A stretch of 41,235 bases of DNA from RGIG7949 sp045628845 (GCA_045628845.1 JAZQQE010000105.1:1-41235), one strand, 5' to 3'. Shown: positions 14,564 to 23,304, counted from the stretch's first letter. Notes: generated by a model from the letters alone, not told the origin. Made by a program: numbers and translations.

Positions 14564-17281
14564 TTATTCCGCGAGCCAGCCCTCGAGGCAGACGCCCGCG
14601 CCGGGGTCGATCTTCCTTGCGAAGGCCTCGGGGTAGTCGCGTTTCCAACCCTCCATCTCCTCGTCGGAGACCTTCTCGACCTCGACAAGGAAGCCGGAGA
14701 CTGCCATGCCGGTGCTGTTTTTGCCGGTCATGGAGGTGGGGGTGATGGAATTGATGCAGCCGCCGCGGTCGAGCCAGCCCGGGATGATGGGGTCGAGGCG
14801 GGAGCCGTGGTCGACGTAGCAGACGCGCTCCATGAGCCTTTCCGTGACGTACGCGCCGCACAGGACGATGCCGCGCTCGTTATAGACCTTGACTATGTCG
14901 CCGTGGCGTATGCCGCGCTTTGCGGCCTCGGCGGGATTGAGCCACACGGGCTCATACTGGTAGCCGTCCTTCGCGCGGATCTTCATCGTCTCGACCTCGC
15001 GGTTGGCGGTGATGTCGTCGCACTGGGCGTGCATGCGCCAGTGTCCGTGGTTGGACATGCACAGCAGCGGGTACTTCTTCGCGCGCTCGCTGCTCAGACG
15101 CTCGTCGTGACTCTCGCTCTTTTCTATCCAGTGCGGGACGGGCGGGCGCTCGGGGTCATCGGGCATGTATTTTTTGATGTCGGTCGAGGAGTATTCGAGC
15201 AGCCCGGTCGGCGTAGTGAGGGGATTGCCCTTCGGGTCGTCGTAGAATTTCCACATACCGGCGGGGACGTCGGCGAGGTCCTTGCGCAGGGGCAGGACGT
15301 AGATCTTCTCGCGGGAGAAATCCTCCCAGCTCATGCGGTCCTCAAGTCCGCTCGCGGCGTAGAAGAAACGCACGCGCTCGGCCTCGGTGAGGCGTCCGGT
15401 GTAGGCGTCGTAGTATTCCCTGCCGAGCTTTTCCGCGACCTTCGCGCACACGTCGAAGTCCGAGAGGGACTCGCCGACGGGCTCGATGCAGGGCTCCTCG
15501 AGGTACACCGACTGGAAGACGCCGCTCGACATATCGTTGCCGATGTCGGCTATCTCGTGCTTGGTGGCGACGGGGAGGATGAGGTCGGCGAAGTAGCAGT
15601 CGTTTTCGAGCCACGGATGCTGGGCGACGACAGTCTCTATATCGGGCGAGCGCATCGCCTCGAGGTGGAGGTTGCCGTTGTTCCAGCAGGTGACGTTGCA
15701 GGGCGCGTCGGTCCATATCATGTGTACGCGGGAGAGACCGGGACGCGGGTAAACTATCTTTTCGAATTCGTATTTATTTGTCGGCTTGCGGTAGTTGTTC
15801 TTGTCCGGCTGCTGGCTCGAGGAGAAGCAGTGCAGCCCGTACCACTCGGCGTGTCCGTCGAGGATGGCCTTGTGGATGAGGCAGCGGGGGATGAACTGCT
15901 TGGGCGCGGGGAGCTGCCGGAAGAGGTCGATGAGCTCGGGCGCGCGCTCCTTCTGCACGTCGGAGAGGACGAAGCGCTTCATATTTATATCGTCGGGCAG
16001 GTCGCCGTCGATGGGACGCAGCGCGTCGCATATATGCGGGACGGCGGGGACTATGTCGCCCTGGAAGGGGAGCGGGTAATCCTTCGCCCACATGTTCCAT
16101 TCTATCATCTTGACCTGGTGTACGCCGGGCTTTCCGAGCCCGCGCATGCCGAGCAGCATGACCTCGAGCCTTGCGGGCTCCGTGGAGAAGGGTCCGCGTA
16201 TGAGGGCGCCGCCGTTTCCGTGCATTATGGAGACGGTCTTTTTCGCCCAGTCGCGGGCGAGCGCCTTTATCGTCCACTCGGCAACGCCGCACTTCTCGCT
16301 TGCCCATGCGGGAGTCTTGGGGACGCCGTCCTCTTTTCCGAGAACGTAGTCGCGGAACTCGTCGAAGCCGTAGGCGTGGGAGGCGATGTAATCGGCGTCG
16401 TAGGTGCCCTCGGTCATCCACACGTAGGCGATGGCGAGCTGCAGGGCGGCGTCGGTGTTCGGGAGGATGGGTATCCACTTGTCCGCGTGCACGGCGGCGC
16501 CGTAGTTGAGGTCGGGGCAGACGTAGACGCTCTTTATCCCGAGCGAGGAGAACCAGTAGCAGAGCCTGCTCGGCATCTGCGAGACGACGCCGAGGGGCGT
16601 AGTCTCGGGGTCACAGCCCCAGAAGAGGAGCATATCTGCGTTTTCGGAGATATCGGGGTAGAGGTTGCCGGTCGGCGCCATTTCGCCGAGGGGCTCGCAG
16701 CCCCAGACGTGCTTCGCGCCCCAGTACCAGCCCTCCCATGAGTCCATGTTCCGCATCTGGAGGGTGTAGCCGCCCATGAGGGAGAGGAGCCTGTTCGGGC
16801 ATCCGTGGCTCGGGGAGACGTTTTTGCCCTCGCCGTGCATGTCCGCCTCGCAGAGTACGGCCTCGGGCCCGTACTTCTCCTTCATGCGGCGGAGCTCGTC
16901 GGCGCATATCTGCGCCGCCTCGTCCCACGAGATGCGGACGTACTTGCTCTTGCCGCGGTTTTGCGGATTGCGCTCGCCGTTCGGGTCCCAGTCGACGCGC
17001 TTGAGGGGCCAGCGTACGCGGTTGGGCGAATAGACGCGGGCCTTGTAGCCGAGGCCGAAGGGGGATATCGTGGCGCGCGCGGGCGGAACGAAGGTCTTGC
17101 CTCGCGCGTTCATTTTCCACGGCGCGCCGTCTGCGTCGAGGAGCTTTTTATCATATTCATAGGTACGGATGCGCGTTATCTTCCCGCCGTCGGATTCGAC
17201 GAGGCAGGGAGCGCCGCTTTCGGGCCCCATGAGGCTGAAGCTGACGATATTGCGCTTGTCCGGCGTGTAATTATTGGTCAT
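14564..17281 (-). CDS. Transhydroxylase-like molybdopterin oxidoreductase, large subunit
   Basis: 905 residues of the DMSO-reductase family. There is no N-terminal C-x2-C-x3-C [4Fe-4S] motif. Instead the start resembles the large subunit of pyrogallol-phloroglucinol transhydroxylase, in 'KMNARGKTFVPP', 'WDPNGERNPQNRG' and 'RISWDEA', and 'MDSWEGWYWG' has S181 where that enzyme has its Mo-ligand serine. D180 and H149 align with the active-site Asp and His of that enzyme as I recall its sequence. Later blocks 'CIEPVGESLSDFDV', 'HGDIVKVYNERG' and 'DRGGCINSITP' also match. Catechol dehydroxylases of gut bacteria belong to the same branch. The predicted task is reductive dehydroxylation or hydroxyl transfer on a polyphenol. 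No iron-sulfur subunit, Tat signal or cofactor gene is near. Confidence 0.88.
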   Translation of the reverse strand: MTNNYTPDKRNIVSFSLMGPESGAPCLVESDGGKITRIRTYEYDKKLLDADGAPWKMNARGKTFVPPARATISPFGLGYKARVYSPNRVRWPLKRVDWDPNGERNPQNRGKSKYVRISWDEAAQICADELRRMKEKYGPEAVLCEADMHGEGKNVSPSHGCPNRLLSLMGGYTLQMRNMDSWEGWYWGAKHVWGCEPLGEMAPTGNLYPDISENADMLLFWGCDPETTPLGVVSQMPSRLCYWFSSLGIKSVYVCPDLNYGAAVHADKWIPILPNTDAALQLAIAYVWMTEGTYDADYIASHAYGFDEFRDYVLGKEDGVPKTPAWASEKCGVAEWTIKALARDWAKKTVSIMHGNGGALIRGPFSTEPARLEVMLLGMRGLGKPGVHQVKMIEWNMWAKDYPLPFQGDIVPAVPHICDALRPIDGDLPDDINMKRFVLSDVQKERAPELIDLFRQLPAPKQFIPRCLIHKAILDGHAEWYGLHCFSSSQQPDKNNYRKPTNKYEFEKIVYPRPGLSRVHMIWTDAPCNVTCWNNGNLHLEAMRSPDIETVVAQHPWLENDCYFADLILPVATKHEIADIGNDMSSGVFQSVYLEEPCIEPVGESLSDFDVCAKVAEKLGREYYDAYTGRLTEAERVRFFYAASGLEDRMSWEDFSREKIYVLPLRKDLADVPAGMWKFYDDPKGNPLTTPTGLLEYSSTDIKKYMPDDPERPPVPHWIEKSESHDERLSSERAKKYPLLCMSNHGHWRMHAQCDDITANREVETMKIRAKDGYQYEPVWLNPAEAAKRGIRHGDIVKVYNERGIVLCGAYVTERLMERVCYVDHGSRLDPIIPGWLDRGGCINSITPTSMTGKNSTGMAVSGFLVEVEKVSDEEMEGWKRDYPEAFARKIDPGAGVCLEGWLAE

Positions 17282-17321
17282 GGCTGTCCTCCGTGGAATA
17301 GATCGCAGGGCGCGGCGGCGC

Positions 17322-17388
17322 GTCAGGCCGCATCACCCTGACCATATTATCCTGACATTATTATATATTAAGTCTGTCGGATATTCAA
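17322..17388 (-). promoter_or_regulatory. Promoter and leader hairpin of the molybdoenzyme gene
   Basis: Minus strand: TTGAAT (17383-17388), 17-base spacer, TATAAT (17360-17365). In the leader, GTCAGG and CCTGAC (17322-17327 with 17337-17342) form a short hairpin. No molybdenum-cofactor riboswitch pattern was recognised. The rest of the gap to 17491 shows nothing identifiable. Confidence 0.6.
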
Positions 17389-17491
17389 TATCCACGCTCT
17401 GATAATAATTCCGGAAAAAGAGGGAGAGCGCGCCGCGGATATGTCAGATTACGACTTATGTTACAGTTGCATTACAAGGGGGCTCGTGGTA

Positions 17492-17520
17492 TTGACGGGA
17501 AAATAAGGGGTTGTTATAAT
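17492..17520 (+). promoter_or_regulatory. Strong promoter of the S-layer gene
   Basis: TTGACG (17492-17497), 17-base spacer and a perfect TATAAT (17515-17520). The predicted transcript start near 17527 leaves a leader of about 130 bases containing the palindromes GTAGCTAC and CAAACGTTTG and the possible stem TTGCGG/CCGCAA. Long structured leaders are common on abundant S-layer messages; stabilisation is inference. Confidence 0.8.
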
Positions 17521-17657
17521 GCGACCGTACAAAAGTAGCAGTATGTCTGCCCCACCCCGGTATGACCGCTTGCGGGAGGAAATGTAGCTACACTGCCGCA
17601 AACGTTTGTACATATTAAAAGTCCCTTAAACAGGGCAAATTTATAAGGAGGAAAAAC

Positions 17658-19934
17658 ATGAAGAACCTCAAAAAGTCCCTCGCTCTGGTTCTCGCCATCG
17701 TCATGGTCTTCAGCCTTTGCGTTTTCGCGAATGCTGCGTTCGCTGACCAGGACGCTATCGGCGCCAAGTATGAGACTGCCTGCGGCATTATGAACGGCCT
17801 CGGCATCCTCAAAGGCGACGAGAACGGCGTGTTCAATCCCCAGGGCAACCTGACCCGTGGTCAGGCCTGCAAGATCATTGCCTACATCAAGCTCGGTGCT
17901 ACTCTCGCTGAGAAGCTCCCCGCCTCCGCTCCGTTTGATGACGTCGCTGCTACCGATTGGGAAGCTCCGTTCGTCGCTTACTGCAAGGCCCAGAAGATCG
18001 TCAGCGGCTACGGCGACGGTAACTTCGGCCCCGATGATTATCTCACCGGCTTCCAGTTCGGCAAGATGCTCCTCGTCGCTCTTGGCTACGGCCAGAACGG
18101 TGAGTACGAGGGCGAAGGCTGGGAGATGAACGTTGCTCAGGATGCCGCTAAGTTCGGTGTCTACGCTGCTGACCTCGAAGGCGCTACCTCCGATCTCATC
18201 ACCCGTGAGCAGGCCGCTCTCCTCGCTCTCAACACCATCGCTGTTGATACCGTTACCTACTCCAAGCCCTTCGAGATCTACACCAGCACCGGCGTCTCCT
18301 TCGCTGAGACTCCGCTGAACGTAAACCTCACCCCGGTCGCCACCACTGATGCCGCCGGCCGCCCCGTTCTGAAGTACAACCAGCTCGTTGGCACCGCCAC
18401 CATCTACACGGCTGATGCCGAAGCCATCGCCACCATCACCAACGGCGTGTTCAACACCGCTGTTGCTCCTTACAAGGATTGGGATATCTCCGCTGCCACG
18501 ATCAAAATCAACGGCGGCTCTGATTCCGCTTTTGCTGCTACCGACGTTAACGGCAAGCCCGGTCGTGTTGCCGAGTTCTACGGCACCGTCGCCCCCAACG
18601 GCGCTGTGACCATCACCAGCGTTGTCGCTACCGACTACACCTTCGCGACCGTTGATGACATCAACGCCACCACCAAGGCCATCACCCTCAGCACCGGTGA
18701 CACCTATGCCACCACCGATGCTTCCTACAAGCTCCTCTCCGCTTTCGCCAAGGGCGATGCTCTCTGCATCGTTGCTGACGGCTCCGTCATCCGCTCCGCC
18801 GAAAAGGCCGCTGCCGTGACCGGCACCACCGTCACCGCTGCCGATACCGCGAAGAAGACCTTCACCCTCGACGGCACCCAGTATACCAACAACTACGCTT
18901 ATACCGTCCTTCCCGGCCTCGGCCCCGTGGACGGTGCCACCTTCTACCTTGATCCCAACGGCTACGTCATCGGCACCACCGCTGCTCCGATCGTCGCTGT
19001 TGAGCCCACCTACGTCTTCGCTGTCTGCGGCTACACCAACACCGTTCCCGCCAGCGTCGATGCTTACGGCACCCCCATCCCCGCTGTCACCACCTACTAT
19101 GTCCAGACCGTTGACGCCACCGGCGCTGTCGTGAACTACCAGACCGCTGACAGCTCCTACGGCGGATTCGACGGCATGGGCGTCTATGACATCACCACCG
19201 CTTACGACCCCACCCTCAAGACAGAGGTTGCTACCTTCGATTCCACCGGTAACGTTTGGGACCTCACTGGCGAAACCTACACCGCCGCTTCCGTCAGAAC
19301 GACCGACATGGACTACTTCACCGCTGACGTTAAGTTCATCTCCGTCGTCGGCGAGAAGGCCGCCATCAAGGTCGTTGCCAAGGACGGCGTCCAGGCCATC
19401 ACCAACAAGGACATCTACTACGCTTACAAATCCCTCGGCGACGGCAACTACACCACCAACCTCGTCTTCGTTGACGGTGCGTTCGATGTTGCCACCCCGA
19501 TCGCCAGCACCTCCATCGTCTTCGTTGCCAATGACACCGCCAGCACCGCTGCTGTCCTCGTGAAGAACCAGCTCGGCGCCGATGTCACCGCTTATGCGAA
19601 GACCGTGTACGTTGACGGCGTCAAGACCACCATCAACGTCGCTGATCCCGCCGCCATCACCACCGGTTACTACACCATGACCAAGGCCGGCGACATCACC
19701 ACCCTCACTGCCACCTCCGGCGCCAACCTCAAGGCCGCGACTGATGTCACCAACAACGCTATGGGCTATCTCTCCACCGCTGACTTCACCGACCTGCCCT
19801 ATGACGGTGCCACTGTTGTCAACCTGACCGCCAAACCGGCTCTGGCTGATGCTTCCAAGCTCACCACCGACAACGATATCGCCGTTGTTCTCGACGCTAA
19901 GGGCGCCATCTCCATCATCTACGTCGTTGCGTAA
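17658..19934 (+). CDS. S-layer protein with N-terminal SLH repeats
   Basis: 758 residues, ATG with AAGGAGG. A classic signal peptide (KNLKKSLALVLAIVMVFSLC, cleavage after ANAAFA) is followed by three SLH-type repeats: about 35-80 ('GIMNGLGILKGDENGVFNP', 'LTRGQACKII'), 92-145 ('FDDVAATDWEAPFVAYCKAQ', 'GYGDGNFGPDDYLT') and 150-195. These anchor to pyruvylated wall polymer. The remaining 550 residues are Thr/Ala/Val/Asp-rich beta-type sequence with few charged side chains and no enzymatic motif. Codon choice differs from the neighbours: GCT, GTT, ACC and AAG dominate, and the GC-rich third-position pattern is relaxed. This points to very high expression, not foreign origin. It is monocistronic with a strong promoter and terminator, and is probably the main surface protein of the cell. 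Confidence 0.92.
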   Translation: MKNLKKSLALVLAIVMVFSLCVFANAAFADQDAIGAKYETACGIMNGLGILKGDENGVFNPQGNLTRGQACKIIAYIKLGATLAEKLPASAPFDDVAATDWEAPFVAYCKAQKIVSGYGDGNFGPDDYLTGFQFGKMLLVALGYGQNGEYEGEGWEMNVAQDAAKFGVYAADLEGATSDLITREQAALLALNTIAVDTVTYSKPFEIYTSTGVSFAETPLNVNLTPVATTDAAGRPVLKYNQLVGTATIYTADAEAIATITNGVFNTAVAPYKDWDISAATIKINGGSDSAFAATDVNGKPGRVAEFYGTVAPNGAVTITSVVATDYTFATVDDINATTKAITLSTGDTYATTDASYKLLSAFAKGDALCIVADGSVIRSAEKAAAVTGTTVTAADTAKKTFTLDGTQYTNNYAYTVLPGLGPVDGATFYLDPNGYVIGTTAAPIVAVEPTYVFAVCGYTNTVPASVDAYGTPIPAVTTYYVQTVDATGAVVNYQTADSSYGGFDGMGVYDITTAYDPTLKTEVATFDSTGNVWDLTGETYTAASVRTTDMDYFTADVKFISVVGEKAAIKVVAKDGVQAITNKDIYYAYKSLGDGNYTTNLVFVDGAFDVATPIASTSIVFVANDTASTAAVLVKNQLGADVTAYAKTVYVDGVKTTINVADPAAITTGYYTMTKAGDITTLTATSGANLKAATDVTNNAMGYLSTADFTDLPYDGATVVNLTAKPALADASKLTTDNDIAVVLDAKGAISIIYVVA

Positions 19935-19970
19935 TTGATCGTGAGATAAGCTAAAAACTTAATTTAAGTT

Positions 19971-20006
19971 CAACCCCCGGGGATATTCCCCGGGGGTTGT
20001 TTTTAT
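19971..20006 (+). terminator. Strong terminator of the S-layer gene
   Basis: A 12-bp perfect GC-rich stem (19971-19982 with 19988-19999) and a T tail from 20000, 37 bases after the stop codon. Confidence 0.95.
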
Positions 20007-20033
20007 TCCCCGTCCGTGCCTTCGGGCACAATA

Positions 20034-20062
20034 TTGACAAGCGCGGTTTTGCGTGATATCAT
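20034..20062 (+). promoter_or_regulatory. Promoter of the SCIFF gene
   Basis: TTGACA (20034-20039), 17-base spacer, TATCAT (20057-20062), 33 bases before the start codon. Confidence 0.75.
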
Positions 20063-20094
20063 TAAGAAAATCTTTCCGTACGGAGGCAAGCATC

Positions 20095-20244
20095 ATGAAG
20101 CATATCAAGACCATCGAGACCCGCGATCTCTGCGAGAGCGCCAAAAAGGGCGGCTGCGGCGAGTGCCAGACTTCTTGCCAGTCTGCCTGCAAGACGAGCT
20201 GCGGTATTGCCAACCAGAAGTGCGAGAATACCGGCAAGAAATAA
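20095..20244 (+). CDS. scfA: SCIFF ranthipeptide precursor (six cysteines in forty-five)
   Basis: 49 residues from the ATG at 20095, preceded by CGGAGG; an in-frame upstream start at 20053 is less likely. The start MKHIKTIETRD and the core with cysteines at 21, 24, 28, 32, 36 and 43 ('GGCGECQTSCQSACKTSCG') match the near-universal clostridial SCIFF peptide. C13 is an additional cysteine in the leader. In the known system a radical SAM enzyme joins core cysteines to alpha-carbons of nearby residues, giving thioether bridges; later processing and biological role are not settled. The matching maturase lies 343 bases downstream, an unusually large gap filled by a MITE-like element. Confidence 0.95.
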   Translation: MKHIKTIETRDLCESAKKGGCGECQTSCQSACKTSCGIANQKCENTGKK

Positions 20245-20258
20245 GCGTCATCTAAAAT

Positions 20259-20555
20259 AAAATGCCGCCAAGGGCTTCTTCAATTAGGGAGAAACAGGTT
20301 TTGAGCGAAAAAAACGGTCATGGCTTCATGATTTAATTTGAAATGCAGATAGTATTACTGCTTTTTTCATTTTGCTTTGACACTTTTTTCACGCTCAAAA
20401 CTGCAAGGCATCCGAAAACGGATGATTTTCGTCCGTAACGATGAAAAAAAGTTAGCCAATGCTGACGCATGGCGGATTTTTTTGAAGAAGTTATGGGCCA
20501 AAAGAAACGTTTTCGGACTATTCCTCTCTGGTTGAAGAAACCCGGGCGGCATTTT
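20259..20555. mobile_element. MITE-like element with imperfect terminal inverted repeats
   Basis: The ends mirror each other. AAAATGCCGCC (20259-20269) is repeated inverted at 20545-20555, and the match continues inward (GGGCTTCTTCAA from 20272 against GGGTTTCTTCAA on the other strand), giving about 30 bp of imperfect inverted repeat. Inside is a second inverted repeat, GTTTTGAGCG (20298-20307) with 20392-20401, extended by A6 and T6, and two small hairpins (GCAG/CTGC then T6 at 20345-20367, and CATCCG/CGGATG near 20409). The 297 bases hold no credible ORF and are clearly more AT-rich than the flanking genes. No target-site duplication was recognised. It could alternatively be a structured spacer RNA. 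It separates the SCIFF gene from its maturase. Confidence 0.65.
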
Positions 20556-20587
20556 TGATATATTCCGATTTGATTTGAGGTATCGCC

Positions 20588-21961
20588 ATGATCCATCAGT
20601 ATAAGCTCGCGGGCAATAATATCGTGCTTGACGTAGCGTCCGGCTCCGTCCACGTCGTAGATGACGTCGCCTATGACGTCATAGCGATGTTTGAGACCTC
20701 GTCGGCAGATGATATAGTCGCCGCGCTTTCCGAAAAGTATGCCTCCGTCCCGGAGGTCACTCCCGATGAGATACGCGAGTGCATCGCCGAGATCGCCGAG
20801 CTCCGCGACGCGGGAAAGCTCTTCTCCGAAGAGGACTACGCGCCCCTCGCCGGCGAGCTCAAGGAGCGCAGCGCGGGCATCGTCAAGGCGCTCTGCCTCC
20901 ACGTCGCGCATACCTGCAACCTCAACTGCTCATACTGCTTTGCAAGTCAGGGCAAGTATAACGGCGAGCGCGCCGTGATGAGCTTCGAGGTCGGAAAGCA
21001 GGCGCTCGATTTCCTCATCGCCAATTCCGGCTCGCGCCGCAATCTCGAGGTCGATTTCTTCGGCGGCGAGCCGCTTATGAACTTAGATGTCGTGAAGGAG
21101 CTCGTAGCCTATGCCCGCTCCGTCGAAAAGGCCGCGGGCAAGAATTTCCGCTTTACCCTTACGACCAACGGCGTGCTCATAGATGACGACGTCATCGACT
21201 TCGCTGACCGTGAGATGAGCAACGTCGTCCTCAGCCTCGACGGACGCCGCGAGGTGCATGACCGCTTCCGCGTCGACTACGCCGGAAAGGGGAGCTGGGA
21301 CGTCATCGTCCCGAAGTTCCAAAAGCTCGTCGAGGCGCGCGGCGGCAAAAATTATTACATGCGCGGGACGTTTACCCACGCCAATCCCGATTTCCTCGAG
21401 GATATAAAGACGATGCTCGACCTCGGCTTCACCGAGCTCAGCATGGAGCCCGTCGTCTGCGCTCCCGGCGACCCCTCCGCGCTGACGGAGGAGGACCTGC
21501 CCGTCGTCCTCGCGCAGTATGAGCAGCTCGCCGCCCTCATGGCGGAGCGCCGCCGCGAGGGAAGACCCTTCACGTTCTATCACTACATGCTCGACCTCAA
21601 GGGAGGCCCCTGCATCTATAAGCGTATCTCGGGCTGCGGCTCGGGAACGGAGTACATGGCCGTCACCCCGTGGGGCGACCTCTATCCCTGCCATCAGTTC
21701 GTCGGCGATGAGAAATTCCGCCTCGGCGACGTGTGGCACGGAGTCACCGCGCCTGCCGTCCAGGCGGAGTTCGCCGCCTGCAACGTCTATACCCGCCCCG
21801 ACTGCGCCGACTGTTGGGCGAAGCTCTACTGCTCCGGCGGCTGTGCCGCCAACGCCTACCATGCCACAGGCTCCGTCAACGGAGTTTACAAATACGGCTG
21901 CGAGCTCTTCCGCAAGCGCATGGAATGCGCGATAATGCTCGCGGCGACAGAGGACGAATGA
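20588..21961 (+). CDS. scfB: SCIFF radical SAM maturase (thioether-forming)
   Basis: 457 residues, the usual length. Residues 1-80 form a peptide-recognition domain. The radical SAM cluster motif is C110-x3-C114-x2-C117 in 'HTCNLNCSYCFAS', followed by 'DFFGGEPLMN' (SAM-binding GGE). The C-terminal SPASM region holds many cysteines, in 'ISGCGSGTEYMAVTPWGDLYPC', 'CNVYTRPDCADCWAKLYCSGGC' and 'YGCELFRKRMEC', expected to bind two auxiliary [4Fe-4S] clusters. The enzyme makes sulfur-to-alpha-carbon bridges in the SCIFF peptide encoded upstream. The start ATG has GAGGT before it. The next gene follows after one base, so the maturase and the decarboxylase are probably co-translated. Confidence is very high because of the adjacent precursor. 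Confidence 0.95.
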   Translation: MIHQYKLAGNNIVLDVASGSVHVVDDVAYDVIAMFETSSADDIVAALSEKYASVPEVTPDEIRECIAEIAELRDAGKLFSEEDYAPLAGELKERSAGIVKALCLHVAHTCNLNCSYCFASQGKYNGERAVMSFEVGKQALDFLIANSGSRRNLEVDFFGGEPLMNLDVVKELVAYARSVEKAAGKNFRFTLTTNGVLIDDDVIDFADREMSNVVLSLDGRREVHDRFRVDYAGKGSWDVIVPKFQKLVEARGGKNYYMRGTFTHANPDFLEDIKTMLDLGFTELSMEPVVCAPGDPSALTEEDLPVVLAQYEQLAALMAERRREGRPFTFYHYMLDLKGGPCIYKRISGCGSGTEYMAVTPWGDLYPCHQFVGDEKFRLGDVWHGVTAPAVQAEFAACNVYTRPDCADCWAKLYCSGGCAANAYHATGSVNGVYKYGCELFRKRMECAIMLAATEDE

Positions 21962-21962
21962 C

Positions 21963-23264
21963 ATGACGCCTATCTGCGATTTCGTGCGCGATTACGCGGC
22001 CTCCGGCGCCGTGCGTATGCACATGCCCGGGCACAAGGGCGCAGGGCCGCTCGGCTTCGAGCAGCTCGACGTGACCGAATTCGACGGCGCGGACGACCTC
22101 GCCCTTCCGCGCGGCATCATCGCCGCGAGCGAGGCCGAGGCGGGCCGTATCTTCGGCTGCCGCACCTTCTATTCGACGGAGGGCTCCTCTCACGCCATCC
22201 GCGCGATGCTCTTCCTCGCCGTCTGCGGGAAAGAGAAGCCGCTCGTCGTCGCCGTGCGGAATGCGCACAAGGCGTTCATAAATTCGGCGATACTGCTCGG
22301 ATTCGATATAGAATGGATATATCCGGGCGCGCCGTTTCCGTCCTGCGCCGTCTCTGCCGGGGAGGTGGAGGCCGCCATTTCCCACGCGACGCGTAAGCCC
22401 GCCGCCGTCTTCCTCACGAGCCCGGACTACCTCGGCGGCATCGCGGATATCGCCGCCGTCGCCGCCGTCTGCGAAAAAAACGGCGTGCCCCTGCTCGTCG
22501 ATAACGCGCACGGCGCGTATCTGCGCTTCCTCGGGCGTCACCCGATGGAGCTCGGTGCGGATATGTGCTGCGATTCCGCGCATAAGACGCTCCCCGTGCT
22601 GACGGGCGGAGCGTACCTGCACATGAAGCCCGACTCGCCCTTCGCCGCCCGCGCGAAGGAGGCTCTGTCCCTGTTCGGAACGTCGAGCCCGTCATACCTT
22701 ATAATGCAATCGCTCGACGCCGCCAATCCCTACCTCGAGGGCCATGCGGAGCGCCTTGCCGCGTTTCTCCCGAAGGCGGAGGCCCTTCGCGCTGCTGCCC
22801 GCGCCGCGGGCTTTGCCGTGCGGGAGTCTGAGCCGCTGAAAATAGTCATCGAGCCCAAGCCCTTCGGCTATACGGGCGATGAGCTCGCGGAAAAGCTCAT
22901 CGGGGACGGCATCTTCTGCGAGTTCCACGACCCCGACTACCTCGTCATGATGCTCACCCCGGAGAATACGGAGTCCGACCTCGCCCGCGTGGAGGCCGCT
23001 CTGCGGAGCGTGCCGCGCCGCGCCGCAAGGACGGAAAGGCCGCCCGTGCCCGCCGCGTGCGAGCGCGTCATGTCCCCGCGCGAGGCCGCCCTTTCGTCTG
23101 CCGAGACCGTCCCGACCGAGCTCTGCGAGGGCAGAGTCCTCGCGGGCGCCGCGATAAGCTGCCCGCCCGCCGTCCCCATCGTGATGTGCGGCGAGCGCAT
23201 AGACGCGCACGCCGTGGAGTGCCTGCGCTACTACGGCATCGCAAGCTGTACTGTGGTAATATAA
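21963..23264 (+). CDS. Orn/Lys/Arg decarboxylase-family PLP enzyme
   Basis: 433 residues; it starts one base after the maturase stop. The N terminus 'VRMHMPGHKGAGPLG' is the family signature. K208 in 'DSAHKTLPVLTGGAYLH' is the PLP lysine, and 'LLVDNAHGAY' carries the aspartate that contacts the pyridine nitrogen. It is a short form without the N-terminal wing domain of inducible decarboxylases, like B. subtilis YaaO/SpeA-type proteins. It probably decarboxylates arginine, lysine or ornithine to the polyamine precursor. In several clostridia a gene of this family sits near the SCIFF locus or the dnaX/tmk region; here it closes the SCIFF transcript. The C-terminal domain is complete. Exact substrate unknown. 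Confidence 0.88.
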   Translation: MTPICDFVRDYAASGAVRMHMPGHKGAGPLGFEQLDVTEFDGADDLALPRGIIAASEAEAGRIFGCRTFYSTEGSSHAIRAMLFLAVCGKEKPLVVAVRNAHKAFINSAILLGFDIEWIYPGAPFPSCAVSAGEVEAAISHATRKPAAVFLTSPDYLGGIADIAAVAAVCEKNGVPLLVDNAHGAYLRFLGRHPMELGADMCCDSAHKTLPVLTGGAYLHMKPDSPFAARAKEALSLFGTSSPSYLIMQSLDAANPYLEGHAERLAAFLPKAEALRAAARAAGFAVRESEPLKIVIEPKPFGYTGDELAEKLIGDGIFCEFHDPDYLVMMLTPENTESDLARVEAALRSVPRRAARTERPPVPAACERVMSPREAALSSAETVPTELCEGRVLAGAAISCPPAVPIVMCGERIDAHAVECLRYYGIASCTVVI

Positions 23265-23269
23265 ATGTC

Positions 23270-23298
23270 TTGACAAGCGGCGGCGCTGATGATATTAT
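23270..23298 (+). promoter_or_regulatory. Promoter of the T-box transcript
   Basis: TTGACA (23270-23275), 17-base spacer, TATTAT (23293-23298). The predicted start is near 23305, just before the T-box stem I. The -35 box begins 6 bases after the decarboxylase stop codon; no terminator for that gene was found. Confidence 0.8.
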
Positions 23299-23304
23299 CC
23301 TTCT

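Noticed and set aside
14405..16741. Long plus-strand open frame (778 codons) opposite the molybdoenzyme
   Set aside because: Shadow of the minus-strand gene: low-complexity Val/Gly/Asp sequence, no ribosome site, and it runs through the real marR start region.
17282..17400. Molybdenum-cofactor riboswitch before the molybdoenzyme gene
   Set aside because: Only a promoter and one short hairpin are visible; the conserved multi-stem pattern of that RNA was not found.
20333..20911. Minus-strand open frame over the SCIFF-maturase spacer
   Set aside because: It overlaps the maturase N-terminal coding region and the inverted-repeat element, and its product has no recognisable feature or ribosome site.
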